Below are positions 27,947 through 34,502 of a stretch of DNA of 34,502 nt, one piece after another (position 1 is the first letter of the stretch; each line of letters begins with the position of its first letter). A program made the position numbers and the translations under genes. This DNA comes from Acidobacteriota bacterium (GTDB lineage: Bacteria; Acidobacteriota; Thermoanaerobaculia; Gp7-AA8). The stretch lies in NCBI GenBank assembly GCA_003223645.1, contig QHVT01000038.1, positions 1 to 34,502 of the forward strand. The letters are read 5' to 3'. Below the pieces are notes generated by a model. The model was given only the letters and a program-made list of their open reading frames with translations. It was not told the origin of the DNA and made no database searches.

Positions 27947-28659
27947 TGCCCCTGCCCCCGCTGCCTGCCACGCCGAGGACGGACGATCCGAAGGCGCTCG
28001 CAAAGGCGCTCGATTCAACGAACCTCCCGCGCCCGATCATGCTGGTCGCGCACGGCGAGGCGGACGGGACGCTGACCTTGGTGTTGCAGGCGACCGGCAC
28101 TGGAGAAACCGTACCGCTGGTCCTGGGCAGCGGGTTCCGATCGATCGAAGATGTGACGCAGGCCGTCATGCAGGCGCTCGTCGCGCCGGCAGTCGCCGAA
28201 GACAGGCTCCAGGTGGTTGAAGAGGCGGCGAGCCGGGTGAACCAGCTGATCGATGCGGTGAACGAACTCACCAGCCAGGTCGCTGACCAGAAGGTTCGAA
28301 TCGAGTACCTGGAGCAGATGACCGGCCGGGCCGGAATCCCGCTGACGCGGCCGCTGATCCCTCGGCTCGGCGAGCGGCCGCGGCAGCCGTACGCCCAGCC
28401 GGAGCAGCCGCCTCGCGGCCAGTATCACGACCTGCGGAACGCCTGGGACGGGGCGATGGAGCCTGCAGCACCTGCACAGCAGGCACCACAACCGGCGCAG
28501 CCGCCGTCTAGAAAGCCTCCTGCGCCGCGCCAGCCTTCGCAGGAGCCGCGACCGGTTGTGAATGAGGGCCCACGCCCTGACTTTTCCAGAGGGAGTTTCC
28601 AGCCCCACCAGCCGGTCGGCCGCGTCTCGAGAGGCCCGGGTTCGCCAGACAACGAATAA
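27946..28659 (+). CDS. 237-aa protein with coiled coil and Pro/Gln-rich tail
   Basis: Residues 30-75 make a small alpha/beta unit (RPIMLVAHGEADGTLTLVLQ). Residues 88-125 are a coiled coil (EDRLQVVEEAASRVNQLIDA, VNELTSQVADQKVRIEYLEQ). From about 135 the chain is disordered and rich in Pro, Gln and Arg. The start shares one base with the J-domain stop. It is followed by the RecA-like ATPase, which has tails of the same composition, so the two may meet through their tails. Confidence 0.6.
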   Translation: MPLPPLPATPRTDDPKALAKALDSTNLPRPIMLVAHGEADGTLTLVLQATGTGETVPLVLGSGFRSIEDVTQAVMQALVAPAVAEDRLQVVEEAASRVNQLIDAVNELTSQVADQKVRIEYLEQMTGRAGIPLTRPLIPRLGERPRQPYAQPEQPPRGQYHDLRNAWDGAMEPAAPAQQAPQPAQPPSRKPPAPRQPSQEPRPVVNEGPRPDFSRGSFQPHQPVGRVSRGPGSPDNE

Positions 28660-28691
28660 CGACTACCGGAGAACAGGAGAAGAGACAACCG

Positions 28692-30638
28692 ATGCCCAAC
28701 CCGCTGCCACCGCCACCCGCTCCGCCGCCGCCGCCGCCGCAGCCAGCCGACCCTGCGCCGATTGGTGCTGCGGCTGGTCCGAAGCCGCCGAACCGGCCGA
28801 TGCCGCCGGCTGCCGTGCCGGAGCCGAAGGAAGAGAAGAAACCAACGTCGGCTCAGGCGGCTCCGCAGGTGGCACCGAAGCAGGAGCTGACCAGACCGAC
28901 CAACACGGCGGCTCCGGCTCCGGCGGCTCCGGCTCCGGCGACCGCCGCGCCCGCGCCAGCCGTCCACACCACTCCGAAAGGCTCGACGCAGAACCTCGCC
29001 GAAACCACCCGCGCCACCCCCGCGCAGGAGCGCGCGGCCGCCGAGGCCGAGGCCCGGATGGCGGCACTCGCCGAAGTCTCCAGCCAAGCAAACGCCGTTA
29101 CCGGACTGGTGGGAGATTCTGGGGCGGGGAAGACAAGCCAGGTCTGTGAAGCGATCGAGTATGCCTGGGAGGTCTACCACCGGATCGGCCGTGTCTATCA
29201 CTTCGATGCTGGAGGCTTCGGCAATAAGCTCATCCGGCTCGCCAAGCTCGGCATCGCCCAAATCTGGACGCCTCGGAACCGGATCGAGCCATTCGAAACC
29301 GCCGAACTCTGTTCGCTGGGGTACTGGCCCGAGAAAATCGACAATGTCGAAACCGGTTTTGCCGATCCGTACGTGCCGCTCGTCCCGCCACAGACACGGC
29401 GCTGGGTGATCTACTGCCCGAACGGCCATATCGTCCGGACCGTCAGCAACCGGCGCCTGCTCGAGGCGTTCCAGAATGCCTGCCCGGAGTGCCGGACGCT
29501 CGTCACCCTGCAGAACTGGAGCAAGGTCGACGAGCAGGTGATCCGCTCGCCCGGCTTCCGCCACGTCGGTCTGTACGTGTTCGACTCGGTGACGGCGATG
29601 AGCGATCACATTATGACGGACATGGCCGAACGTGCCGCGCGCGACGAAATGGGCGGGAGTGACCGGAACTCGCTCCGCGGTGCCCCGGCGAAGGTGATCT
29701 CAGGCTCGATGGTCTTCGGGTCGAACTCGATGCCGCACTACGGCTTTGCCCAAAACCGGGTCGCGTCATGGTTGGCGAATATGCGGAAGATCCCCTATCA
29801 GGTCGTTCCACCGATCGCGACGTTCCTCGAGAACCGAGGATCAGATGAAGCCAACATCGCGGTGTTCGGACCGAAGATAGCCGGGACCGCACGGACGGCT
29901 GATGTCCCGGCCTGGTTGGGAAATTGCCTGAATCTGACCAAAGTGCCGACCCCGTCCGGTGCGATGAAGTTCCGCATCTGGCTGGAGACGCACGCGCACC
30001 CGAACGAAGGCAACATCCCGCATCTCGCCAAGACGCGAGGGGAGCCGGGCGACTTCCCGCCGTACTTGGAGGACAAGGAGGGACAGCCGCCCTTCTCGAC
30101 CTGCTCGTTGAAGTTTTTCTTCCGCCGCATGGACGAAGCGCTGCAGCGCAGTCTCGCGCGGGCAAGCGAGCAGTATCGAGACGCACCAGCGCTGGTGCCA
30201 TTTACCGATGACGGCGAGGAAGATGTGCTGAGCGAGACGCAGGCATCGCTCGGCGTCACGGCAGGAAGCCACCCGAGTCATCTGGCGCTGACGCCACCGC
30301 CGGTGGTTGCTGGAGCTGTCTCATTGGGAGCGCCGCCGATACAGGCGCCGGTCGGTGTCCCGATGCCGCCGATGTCGATGGCTGGCATCGGTGTGCCTCC
30401 GCCACCGATGGCTGCAGCGCCTACTCCGCCAGCCGCAGCGCCCGTCCCGCACCGTGAGCCGGTCGTCGCTGCGCCAGATGCGCCAGTGCAGGCCGGCCTG
30501 CATCTGGTTCCTGCTGCTGCTGCTGCATCGCCGACAGCAGAGGCACCGGCTGCGTCAGGGGCTCCAGCTGTGCCACCGAAGACATCAGCCGTCCGCCGCG
30601 GTCGGCCGCCCCTGCCGTCTGCCGGAGGGCAGAAATGA
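28692..30638 (+). CDS. RecA/Sak4-like ATPase with long Pro/Ala-rich tails
   Basis: The core ATPase is at about residues 135-480: Walker A GDSGAGKTSQ at 141-150, Walker B VGLYVFDSV at 292-300, and in between a likely zinc site YCPNGH (242, 246) and CPEC (264, 267). It resembles phage RecA-fold recombinases of the Sak4 kind, which help single-strand annealing. The first 110 and the last 150 residues are nearly all Pro, Ala, Val, Gly and Met and must be disordered. Total length, 648 aa, is far above the usual 200-300 for Sak4. An AGGAG precedes the ATG. Confidence 0.7.
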   Translation: MPNPLPPPPAPPPPPPQPADPAPIGAAAGPKPPNRPMPPAAVPEPKEEKKPTSAQAAPQVAPKQELTRPTNTAAPAPAAPAPATAAPAPAVHTTPKGSTQNLAETTRATPAQERAAAEAEARMAALAEVSSQANAVTGLVGDSGAGKTSQVCEAIEYAWEVYHRIGRVYHFDAGGFGNKLIRLAKLGIAQIWTPRNRIEPFETAELCSLGYWPEKIDNVETGFADPYVPLVPPQTRRWVIYCPNGHIVRTVSNRRLLEAFQNACPECRTLVTLQNWSKVDEQVIRSPGFRHVGLYVFDSVTAMSDHIMTDMAERAARDEMGGSDRNSLRGAPAKVISGSMVFGSNSMPHYGFAQNRVASWLANMRKIPYQVVPPIATFLENRGSDEANIAVFGPKIAGTARTADVPAWLGNCLNLTKVPTPSGAMKFRIWLETHAHPNEGNIPHLAKTRGEPGDFPPYLEDKEGQPPFSTCSLKFFFRRMDEALQRSLARASEQYRDAPALVPFTDDGEEDVLSETQASLGVTAGSHPSHLALTPPPVVAGAVSLGAPPIQAPVGVPMPPMSMAGIGVPPPPMAAAPTPPAAAPVPHREPVVAAPDAPVQAGLHLVPAAAAASPTAEAPAASGAPAVPPKTSAVRRGRPPLPSAGGQK

Positions 30639-31102
30639 TCGACCCGGTCGACATCGAGGCGGCATTCGAGAAGCTGCTTGGTCGTATCGAGCAGTCGCCG
30701 ACCGGCTGCTGGCTCTACACCGGCGGTATCGGCGATCACGGCTACGCGCGGTTCTATCTGCCGCGGCGCGGCAGCAAGCGACCCCGGCTGCGGTGGGGGC
30801 ATCAGGTTGCGTACGAGCTGTTCATCGGGTCGGTCCCTGCTGGGCGGCAGCTCGATCACACCTGCCGTGTGCGGCACTGCATCAATCCGACGCACGTCGA
30901 GCCGGTGACACAGAAGATCAACCTGCTGCGCGGCGTCGGCTTCTCAGCGATCAACGCACGGAAGACACACTGCCCTGAAGGACACCCCTACGATTCCCTG
31001 AATACGTGGCATCGGCAAACCGGCGCGCGTCGCTGTCGGACTTGCCACCGACAATCGGAACGGCGACGGCGCACGCAACGCGCAGAATGCGTCAATACGT
31101 AG
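30635..31102 (+). CDS. HNH endonuclease
   Basis: The 155-aa protein carries the HNH core QLDHTCRVRHCINPTHVEPV at about residues 73-92, preceded by GCWLYTGGIGDHGYARFYLP-RRG and HQVAYELFIG, all typical of free-standing phage HNH nucleases. The C-terminus has a zinc unit (CPEGHPYDSLNTWHRQTGAR-RCRTCHRQ). The start overlaps the stop of the ATPase as ATGA. It may be a homing enzyme inserted between two recombination genes. Confidence 0.88.
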   Translation: MIDPVDIEAAFEKLLGRIEQSPTGCWLYTGGIGDHGYARFYLPRRGSKRPRLRWGHQVAYELFIGSVPAGRQLDHTCRVRHCINPTHVEPVTQKINLLRGVGFSAINARKTHCPEGHPYDSLNTWHRQTGARRCRTCHRQSERRRRTQRAECVNT

Positions 31103-31134
31103 GCAACAGTAGAACAGGAACAGGAGCGTAGACG

Positions 31135-31923
31135 ATGGCGAATCACGACGACGAACAGCGGCCGCGGGGGATCAACAATCTTCAGATTCGGGACGAAGTT
31201 TCTGACGACGTCCCGAGCGACTTACCCGAACAGATGGGGGGAGTCGGCCTGCCGCCGCTCTTCCCCGGCACGCACATCTTCCGCATCCCGTCGACGATCG
31301 CACAACTCGTCGAGACCTACGACGAGGTCGTCAAGGACGCACAGGGCAACGCCGTCGCGGACCCGGCCAACCCGCAGCAGGCGCTGCTCGTCCAGCGCAT
31401 CCGGGTGCGGTTCGACAAGGACGACCCCCTGATCGTGGTCGGCACGCCCGAGGACGGCCAGCCGGTCGCGACCTCGATCAGCAACCAGCCGCGGAACCGC
31501 TCGAGGAAGGGTGAACCCCGCGTGCTGGTCTCAGACATGGCGTACCTGCTCCGCGAGTCGATGAAGTACACCGGCCCGCTCACGAAGAATTCCGAGTGGA
31601 TCGCCGGCCTGCAGTGGGCCGCAGGCAAGGTGTTCCGGGCCGAGCACGGCCTGAGCGCCTACTGCAACACCGAGAAGGTCCGCTACGTCCACGACCCCAG
31701 CGACCCGACGATGCGGGGTTCGATGCTGGACCCCAGCGGGCAGAAGGGCTGCGGCGAGCGCCTCTATACGAGCAGCTTCCGGCTGCCGGCGCAGAACGGG
31801 CAGCCGGGTGGGTACAGCGACCTGGCCTATTGCAAGAAGTGCCAGGCGAAGCTGCGCGGGTTCTTCCAGATTGAGCGGTTCTTGAAGCCGACCGAGGCGA
31901 TGCTGAGCGACGTGCCGTTCTAG
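31135..31923 (+). CDS. SSB-like candidate, 262 aa with zinc pairs and SDVPF end
   Basis: The last residues, AMLSDVPF, resemble the C-terminal tip of bacterial single-strand-binding proteins (DDIPF), which recruits repair enzymes. The body has a beta-rich part (HIFRIPSTIAQLVETYDEVV, QRIRVRFDKDDPLIVVGTPE) and a zinc site formed by C203 or so (QKGCGERL) and CKKC near 237-240. It sits between recombination genes and the helicase. The OB fold is not proven; an alternative is an unrelated recombination accessory. AGGAG lies nine bases before the ATG. Confidence 0.5.
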   Translation: MANHDDEQRPRGINNLQIRDEVSDDVPSDLPEQMGGVGLPPLFPGTHIFRIPSTIAQLVETYDEVVKDAQGNAVADPANPQQALLVQRIRVRFDKDDPLIVVGTPEDGQPVATSISNQPRNRSRKGEPRVLVSDMAYLLRESMKYTGPLTKNSEWIAGLQWAAGKVFRAEHGLSAYCNTEKVRYVHDPSDPTMRGSMLDPSGQKGCGERLYTSSFRLPAQNGQPGGYSDLAYCKKCQAKLRGFFQIERFLKPTEAMLSDVPF

Positions 31924-31986
31924 CGAATCCGTTCGAGCGAGCCAGCAGCGAGTCAGCAGGGGGGCGTGTTCTAGACGCGGCTGTGG

Positions 31987-32017
31987 CGCAGGTGCTTCCG
32001 TACGGAGTTCACCTGCG
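31987..32017 (+). other. Intergenic hairpin
   Basis: CGCAGGTG pairs with CACCTGCG; the loop holds the smaller palindrome CCGTACGG. C-rich sequence and the leader AACGAAAGGACGTAACCG with the next ATG follow. It lies in a 126-base gap. Confidence 0.75.
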
Positions 32018-32049
32018 TTCCCCCCGTTCACAACGAAAGGACGTAACCG

Positions 32050-32529
32050 ATGCCTCGACCCAAGGCGGCGACCCCGGCGGCACAGATCCGCTCGGTCCTC
32101 CGCTTCTTCGAAACTGCCAACCTGGAGCTCGCCGGCGTCGCCTTCGAGCTGGTGCGGGCGGCGCTCGCCGACCGGAAGGCGAAGAAGAAACTGACGACGC
32201 CAGCAAAGCCGGCGGAGAAGGTGGAGCCACTGGAGCAGAAGGTCATGGTTGGCACGAACTACCCGGCGGCGAATGCGCCTGGCGGACGGCTCGATACGCC
32301 ACCGCCGCCGGCGCAGGTCGCCCGGCCCGCGAACAAGTCGCGCGTGCAGCCGAAGAAGAAGAAGCCGGCAGCCCCGGCAGGAGCAGGGAAGAAGCGTGGT
32401 GTGGCTCGCCCTCCGAGCGGTGGTGGCTCGCCGACGGGCGCATCTGGCGATGGGACCACTAACGTCGAGGTGCTCCCCGAGCAGCACCCGCCCGGCGAAA
32501 ACGGTGACGCGGCCGATCTCACCTGGTAA
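32050..32529 (+). CDS. 159-aa protein with helical head and basic linker tail
   Basis: Residues 1-45 (PAAQIRSVLRFFETANLELA, FELVRAALADRKAKKK) form one or two helices. The remainder is a Lys/Pro/Ala/Gly linker (VQPKKKKPAAPAGAGKKRGV) with an acidic end. Such composition is seen in histone-like or DNA-coating proteins, but no match was recognised. AAAGGA precedes the ATG by a good distance. Confidence 0.6.
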   Translation: MPRPKAATPAAQIRSVLRFFETANLELAGVAFELVRAALADRKAKKKLTTPAKPAEKVEPLEQKVMVGTNYPAANAPGGRLDTPPPPAQVARPANKSRVQPKKKKPAAPAGAGKKRGVARPPSGGGSPTGASGDGTTNVEVLPEQHPPGENGDAADLTW

Positions 32530-32569
32530 GCGGCCCGCGTTCATGGGCCGGGCAGAAAGGGCTAACCGT

Positions 32570-32938
32570 ATGGCACGCGAGGCCGCACCCCTGTTGGATA
32601 GATTCAGGCGCCCGCTCTTCCCCGGCGTCAAGGCGGAGTTCCATCCCCGCCTGCCGCTGGTCTTCACGATTGCCGACGTCGCGCCGGTGGTCGACCCGCG
32701 CCAGCCCGCCGGCCTGTGGCAGCTGACGCTGACGACGACCGTCATCTTCAATGCGTTTGGCGGCGCGCCGATCGAGGAGCTGACGGCGATCGTGTACCCG
32801 AAGCCGATCGATGCTGATAAGAAACCGGATCAGGCACTCACAGAGATGGCCGCGAAGCAGGACAACGACAGCCCGGCCGGGCCGGACGAGTATTACCCGC
32901 CGGACGGAGACAGAGACGACCATGATGCCAAGAGCTGA
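32570..32938 (+). CDS. 122-aa beta-rich protein with acidic tail, unknown
   Basis: MAREAAPLLDRFRRPLFPGV, then RLPLVFTIADVAPVVDPRQP and WQLTLTTTVIFNAFGGAPIE suggest a small beta domain; the last 35 residues are Asp, Glu and Pro-rich. The ATG at 32570 has AAAGG at a proper distance; an earlier ATG at 32543 lies inside a hairpin and is less likely. The 3' end overlaps the cold-shock-domain gene. Confidence 0.6.
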   Translation: MAREAAPLLDRFRRPLFPGVKAEFHPRLPLVFTIADVAPVVDPRQPAGLWQLTLTTTVIFNAFGGAPIEELTAIVYPKPIDADKKPDQALTEMAAKQDNDSPAGPDEYYPPDGDRDDHDAKS

Positions 32939-33182
32939 TATGCCAAGACACGATTCGGCGCCCGGGCAGGCCGAGGAGCGCATCGACGGCATCGTCATCC
33001 GCCGCATCGACAAGAAAGGGTTCGCGTTCGTCAAGGCCCAGGACGGGACGGAGTACTTCCTCCATCTCTCGGACTGCGTCGGCGACGAGACGTGGACCCG
33101 GATCGAGGAAGGGACGCGGGTGACGTTCGTGCCGACGACGACGGCGAAGGGGCCGAGAGCGAGCTTTGTCAAATTGAGGTGA
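32922..33182 (+). CDS. Cold-shock-domain-like protein
   Basis: The 86-aa product has GIVIRRIDKKGFAFVKAQDG-TEYFLHLSDC and RVTFVPTTTAKGPRASFVKL. This is the cold-shock (S1-like OB) pattern, G-x-V-x3-KGFAFV ... YFLHLSD ... V-x-F, in which the aromatic residues bind single-stranded RNA or DNA. Phage copies may act as RNA chaperones or antiterminators; this is family knowledge, not shown here. The start could be ATG 32922, 32925 or 32940; the first is given. Confidence 0.8.
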   Translation: MMPRADMPRHDSAPGQAEERIDGIVIRRIDKKGFAFVKAQDGTEYFLHLSDCVGDETWTRIEEGTRVTFVPTTTAKGPRASFVKLR

Positions 33183-33186
33183 GCCG

Positions 33187-33387
33187 ATGATCGACGAGCC
33201 AGCCGCACGTCTGCTGAAATTTTTCCAGTATGCCCACCTGCCGGATCATCTGCAGAAGATCTCGGCGGAATTCAAAGACCTCGCCGAATGGTCCGTTGAG
33301 AACGTGCAGCCGGGAGCGGAGCGGACCGTGGGCCTCCGGAAGCTGCTCGAAGCCAAGGACTGCATGGTCAGGGCACAGCTGCCGTGA
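33187..33387 (+). CDS. 66-aa helical-hairpin phage protein (Acb2/Tad1-like?)
   Basis: The product reads LLKFFQYAHLPDHLQKISAE, FKDLAEWSVENVQPGAERTV, GLRKLLEAKDCMVRAQLP: two amphipathic helices linked by a turn. The FxYAHLPxHLQ ... RKLLEAKDCxVRA pattern is very common in phages. The helix-turn-helix hairpin with a final E-x-K-D-x-x-V-R-A resembles the layout of Acb2/Tad1 proteins, which bind cyclic nucleotide signals of bacterial defence. That relation is only a suggestion. Its stop overlaps the helicase GTG. Confidence 0.65.
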   Translation: MIDEPAARLLKFFQYAHLPDHLQKISAEFKDLAEWSVENVQPGAERTVGLRKLLEAKDCMVRAQLP

Positions 33388-34502
33388 CTCCGGAAGCCAG
33401 CGTCGCCGACGAACCCGTCGTGTCGCTCGACCCACTGACCGAGCCGGTCTTCCAGTACATCTCCGGCGTCGCCGGGACCGGCAAGACCACCCTGATCCAG
33501 AACCGCGTGGCCGAGTATGACGACGCGCTGCTGATGGCGACCACCGGCATCGCCGCGGTGAACCTCGGCGAAGGCGTCACGACGATCAACTCGAACCTGA
33601 TGTTCTACGACACCCGGGACTTGCGGAGCGCCTACGAAGTCGGCCGCCTGGGCGTGTTTCTCAAGCGCCTCTATAACTCTGGCTACAAGCGGCTGATCGT
33701 CGACGAGGTCTCGATGATGGACGCCGAGCAGCTGACCATCCTGGTCACCTGCATCGAAGGACTCAACGAGTGGTATGTCGAGAACGGCCAGACCCCGCTC
33801 GGGCTGACCATCGTCGGCGACTTCTTCCAGCTGCCGCCGGTCAACGCGCCGTTCGTGTTCGAATCTCCCGTGTGGGATCGATTTGAGTCGAACACGCTCA
33901 AGCTGATGAAAATCTGGCGCCAGACCGACCCGGCCTTCCTCAAGGCGCTCCACGCGGTGCGGTGTGGCGACGGGAAGGCGGCGCTCGATTACTTCGGATC
34001 CAGGCTCAGTCGCAGTCAGGAGAGCCAGTGGGACGGCACGACCATCTTCGCCAAGAACGACGAGGTCGATCGTCACAACAAGCTGCGGATGCTGCAGCTG
34101 CTCGCCAAGCCGGACGTCTACGTCGCCGAACGGCACGGTAAGCAGGCAAGCGAGTGGAAGCACATTCCCGATCGGCTCGAGCTGAAGGCGGGCGCGCTGG
34201 TGATGCTCCTGGCGAACCGGCGCTACCCGAAGGGACCGGACGACCGCGGACCGATGCCGCTCATGTATGCCAACGGCGATCTCGCCCACTATCTCGGGCA
34301 GACCAGCGCGCACATTGCGCGGGTGCAGCTCATGAGGAACGGCGAGGAGGTCGACGTCATCGAGGTGATGAAGGAGAAATCGACAGCGACCGGCAACAAA
34401 GGCGTGAAGGCGCCCAGGGCGGACGTCGACGGCTGGGTGAGATACATGCCGATTCGCGTCGCCTACGGCAGCACCGTGCACAAGACACAGTCGCTCACGT
34501 TG
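33384..34502 (+). CDS. Dda/Pif1-like SF1B helicase, first 373 residues (cut by window edge)
   Basis: Motif I GVAGTGKTT is at residues 28-36, motif II IVDEVSMMD at 105-113, motif III GDFFQLPP at 145-152, and the segment ending YGSTVHKTQSLTL at the edge is motif V/VI-like. This is the order of 5'-3' SF1B helicases such as T4 Dda and Pif1, which start origin firing and clear proteins from DNA. The GTG start overlaps the stop of the small helical-hairpin gene as GTGA. The C-terminus lies outside the window. Confidence 0.88.
   Translation, partial: MTPEASVADEPVVSLDPLTEPVFQYISGVAGTGKTTLIQNRVAEYDDALLMATTGIAAVNLGEGVTTINSNLMFYDTRDLRSAYEVGRLGVFLKRLYNSGYKRLIVDEVSMMDAEQLTILVTCIEGLNEWYVENGQTPLGLTIVGDFFQLPPVNAPFVFESPVWDRFESNTLKLMKIWRQTDPAFLKALHAVRCGDGKAALDYFGSRLSRSQESQWDGTTIFAKNDEVDRHNKLRMLQLLAKPDVYVAERHGKQASEWKHIPDRLELKAGALVMLLANRRYPKGPDDRGPMPLMYANGDLAHYLGQTSAHIARVQLMRNGEEVDVIEVMKEKSTATGNKGVKAPRADVDGWVRYMPIRVAYGSTVHKTQSLTL

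Noticed and set aside
1-34502. CRISPR array, rRNA or tRNA genes, insertion sequence, integrase or attachment site
   Set aside because: None of the typical spacer-repeat patterns, RNA cores, transposase motifs or integrase motifs were seen on either strand.

Overview
The window is a GC-rich, gene-dense piece of a tailed double-stranded DNA phage or prophage (Caudoviricetes-like). It holds a capsid protein, scaffold, portal, terminase genes, a holin candidate, two HNH endonucleases and a set of phage replication and recombination genes. No integrase, endolysin, tail gene, tRNA, rRNA or CRISPR array is visible. Shine-Dalgarno sequences of the AGGAGG type are common, so the host is a bacterium, probably of high GC, but nothing seen here fixes its phylum.

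Layout. Positions 1-13204 are a leftward (minus-strand) virion and packaging block. In transcription order it runs: lysis-type small membrane proteins (13204-12754), a 122-aa protein, an 88-aa Cys protein, a TerS-like protein, the terminase ATPase, a twin-arginine-leader protein, the terminase nuclease, a ribbon-helix-helix protein, a signal-anchored protein, two small proteins, the portal, several very small proteins, a strong intrinsic terminator (3633-3680), more small basic proteins, a Pro/Gly-rich protein, the scaffold, and the major capsid protein, which is cut by the left edge. An HNH gene (2692-3099) sits in this block in the opposite direction. A 620-bp palindrome-rich gap (13205-13824) separates the block from a second leftward operon (15429-13825) that includes an XRE-type regulator. 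Positions 15430-16131 are the divergent control region. It holds an A-tract patch next to a leftward promoter, three evenly spaced 13-bp palindromes that look like an operator array, a small helix-turn-helix gene broken by a 10-bp tandem duplication, and a rightward promoter with a palindrome in its spacer.

From 16132 to the right edge nearly everything is rightward and looks like the early, replication and recombination block: a DUF932 protein, a SpoVG-like protein, many small phage-family proteins, RadC-like and Cas4-like (PD-(D/E)XK) proteins, a J-domain protein, a RecA/Sak4-like ATPase with long Pro/Ala tails, an SSB-like protein, a cold-shock-domain protein, a small helical-hairpin protein and a Dda/Pif1-type helicase cut by the right edge. 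Two genes in this block, a RepA-like helicase and a small zinc-finger protein, run leftward. They are bordered by two regulatory gaps rich in inverted repeats and DnaA-box-like 9-mers, which are the best candidates for an origin and its control.

Most genes overlap by 1-8 bp through ATGA, GTGA or TGATG junctions, which implies translational coupling. Where gaps exist in the rightward block they usually hold a strong GC-rich hairpin followed by an A-rich leader and ribosome binding site. Short tandem duplications of 9, 10 and 15 bp recur across the window; most are in frame or lie between genes, and one breaks a gene. The points most worth following are the broken regulator with its operator array, the split terminase, the hydrophobic leader on the capsid protein, the recurring hairpin leaders and the two possible origin or control regions.
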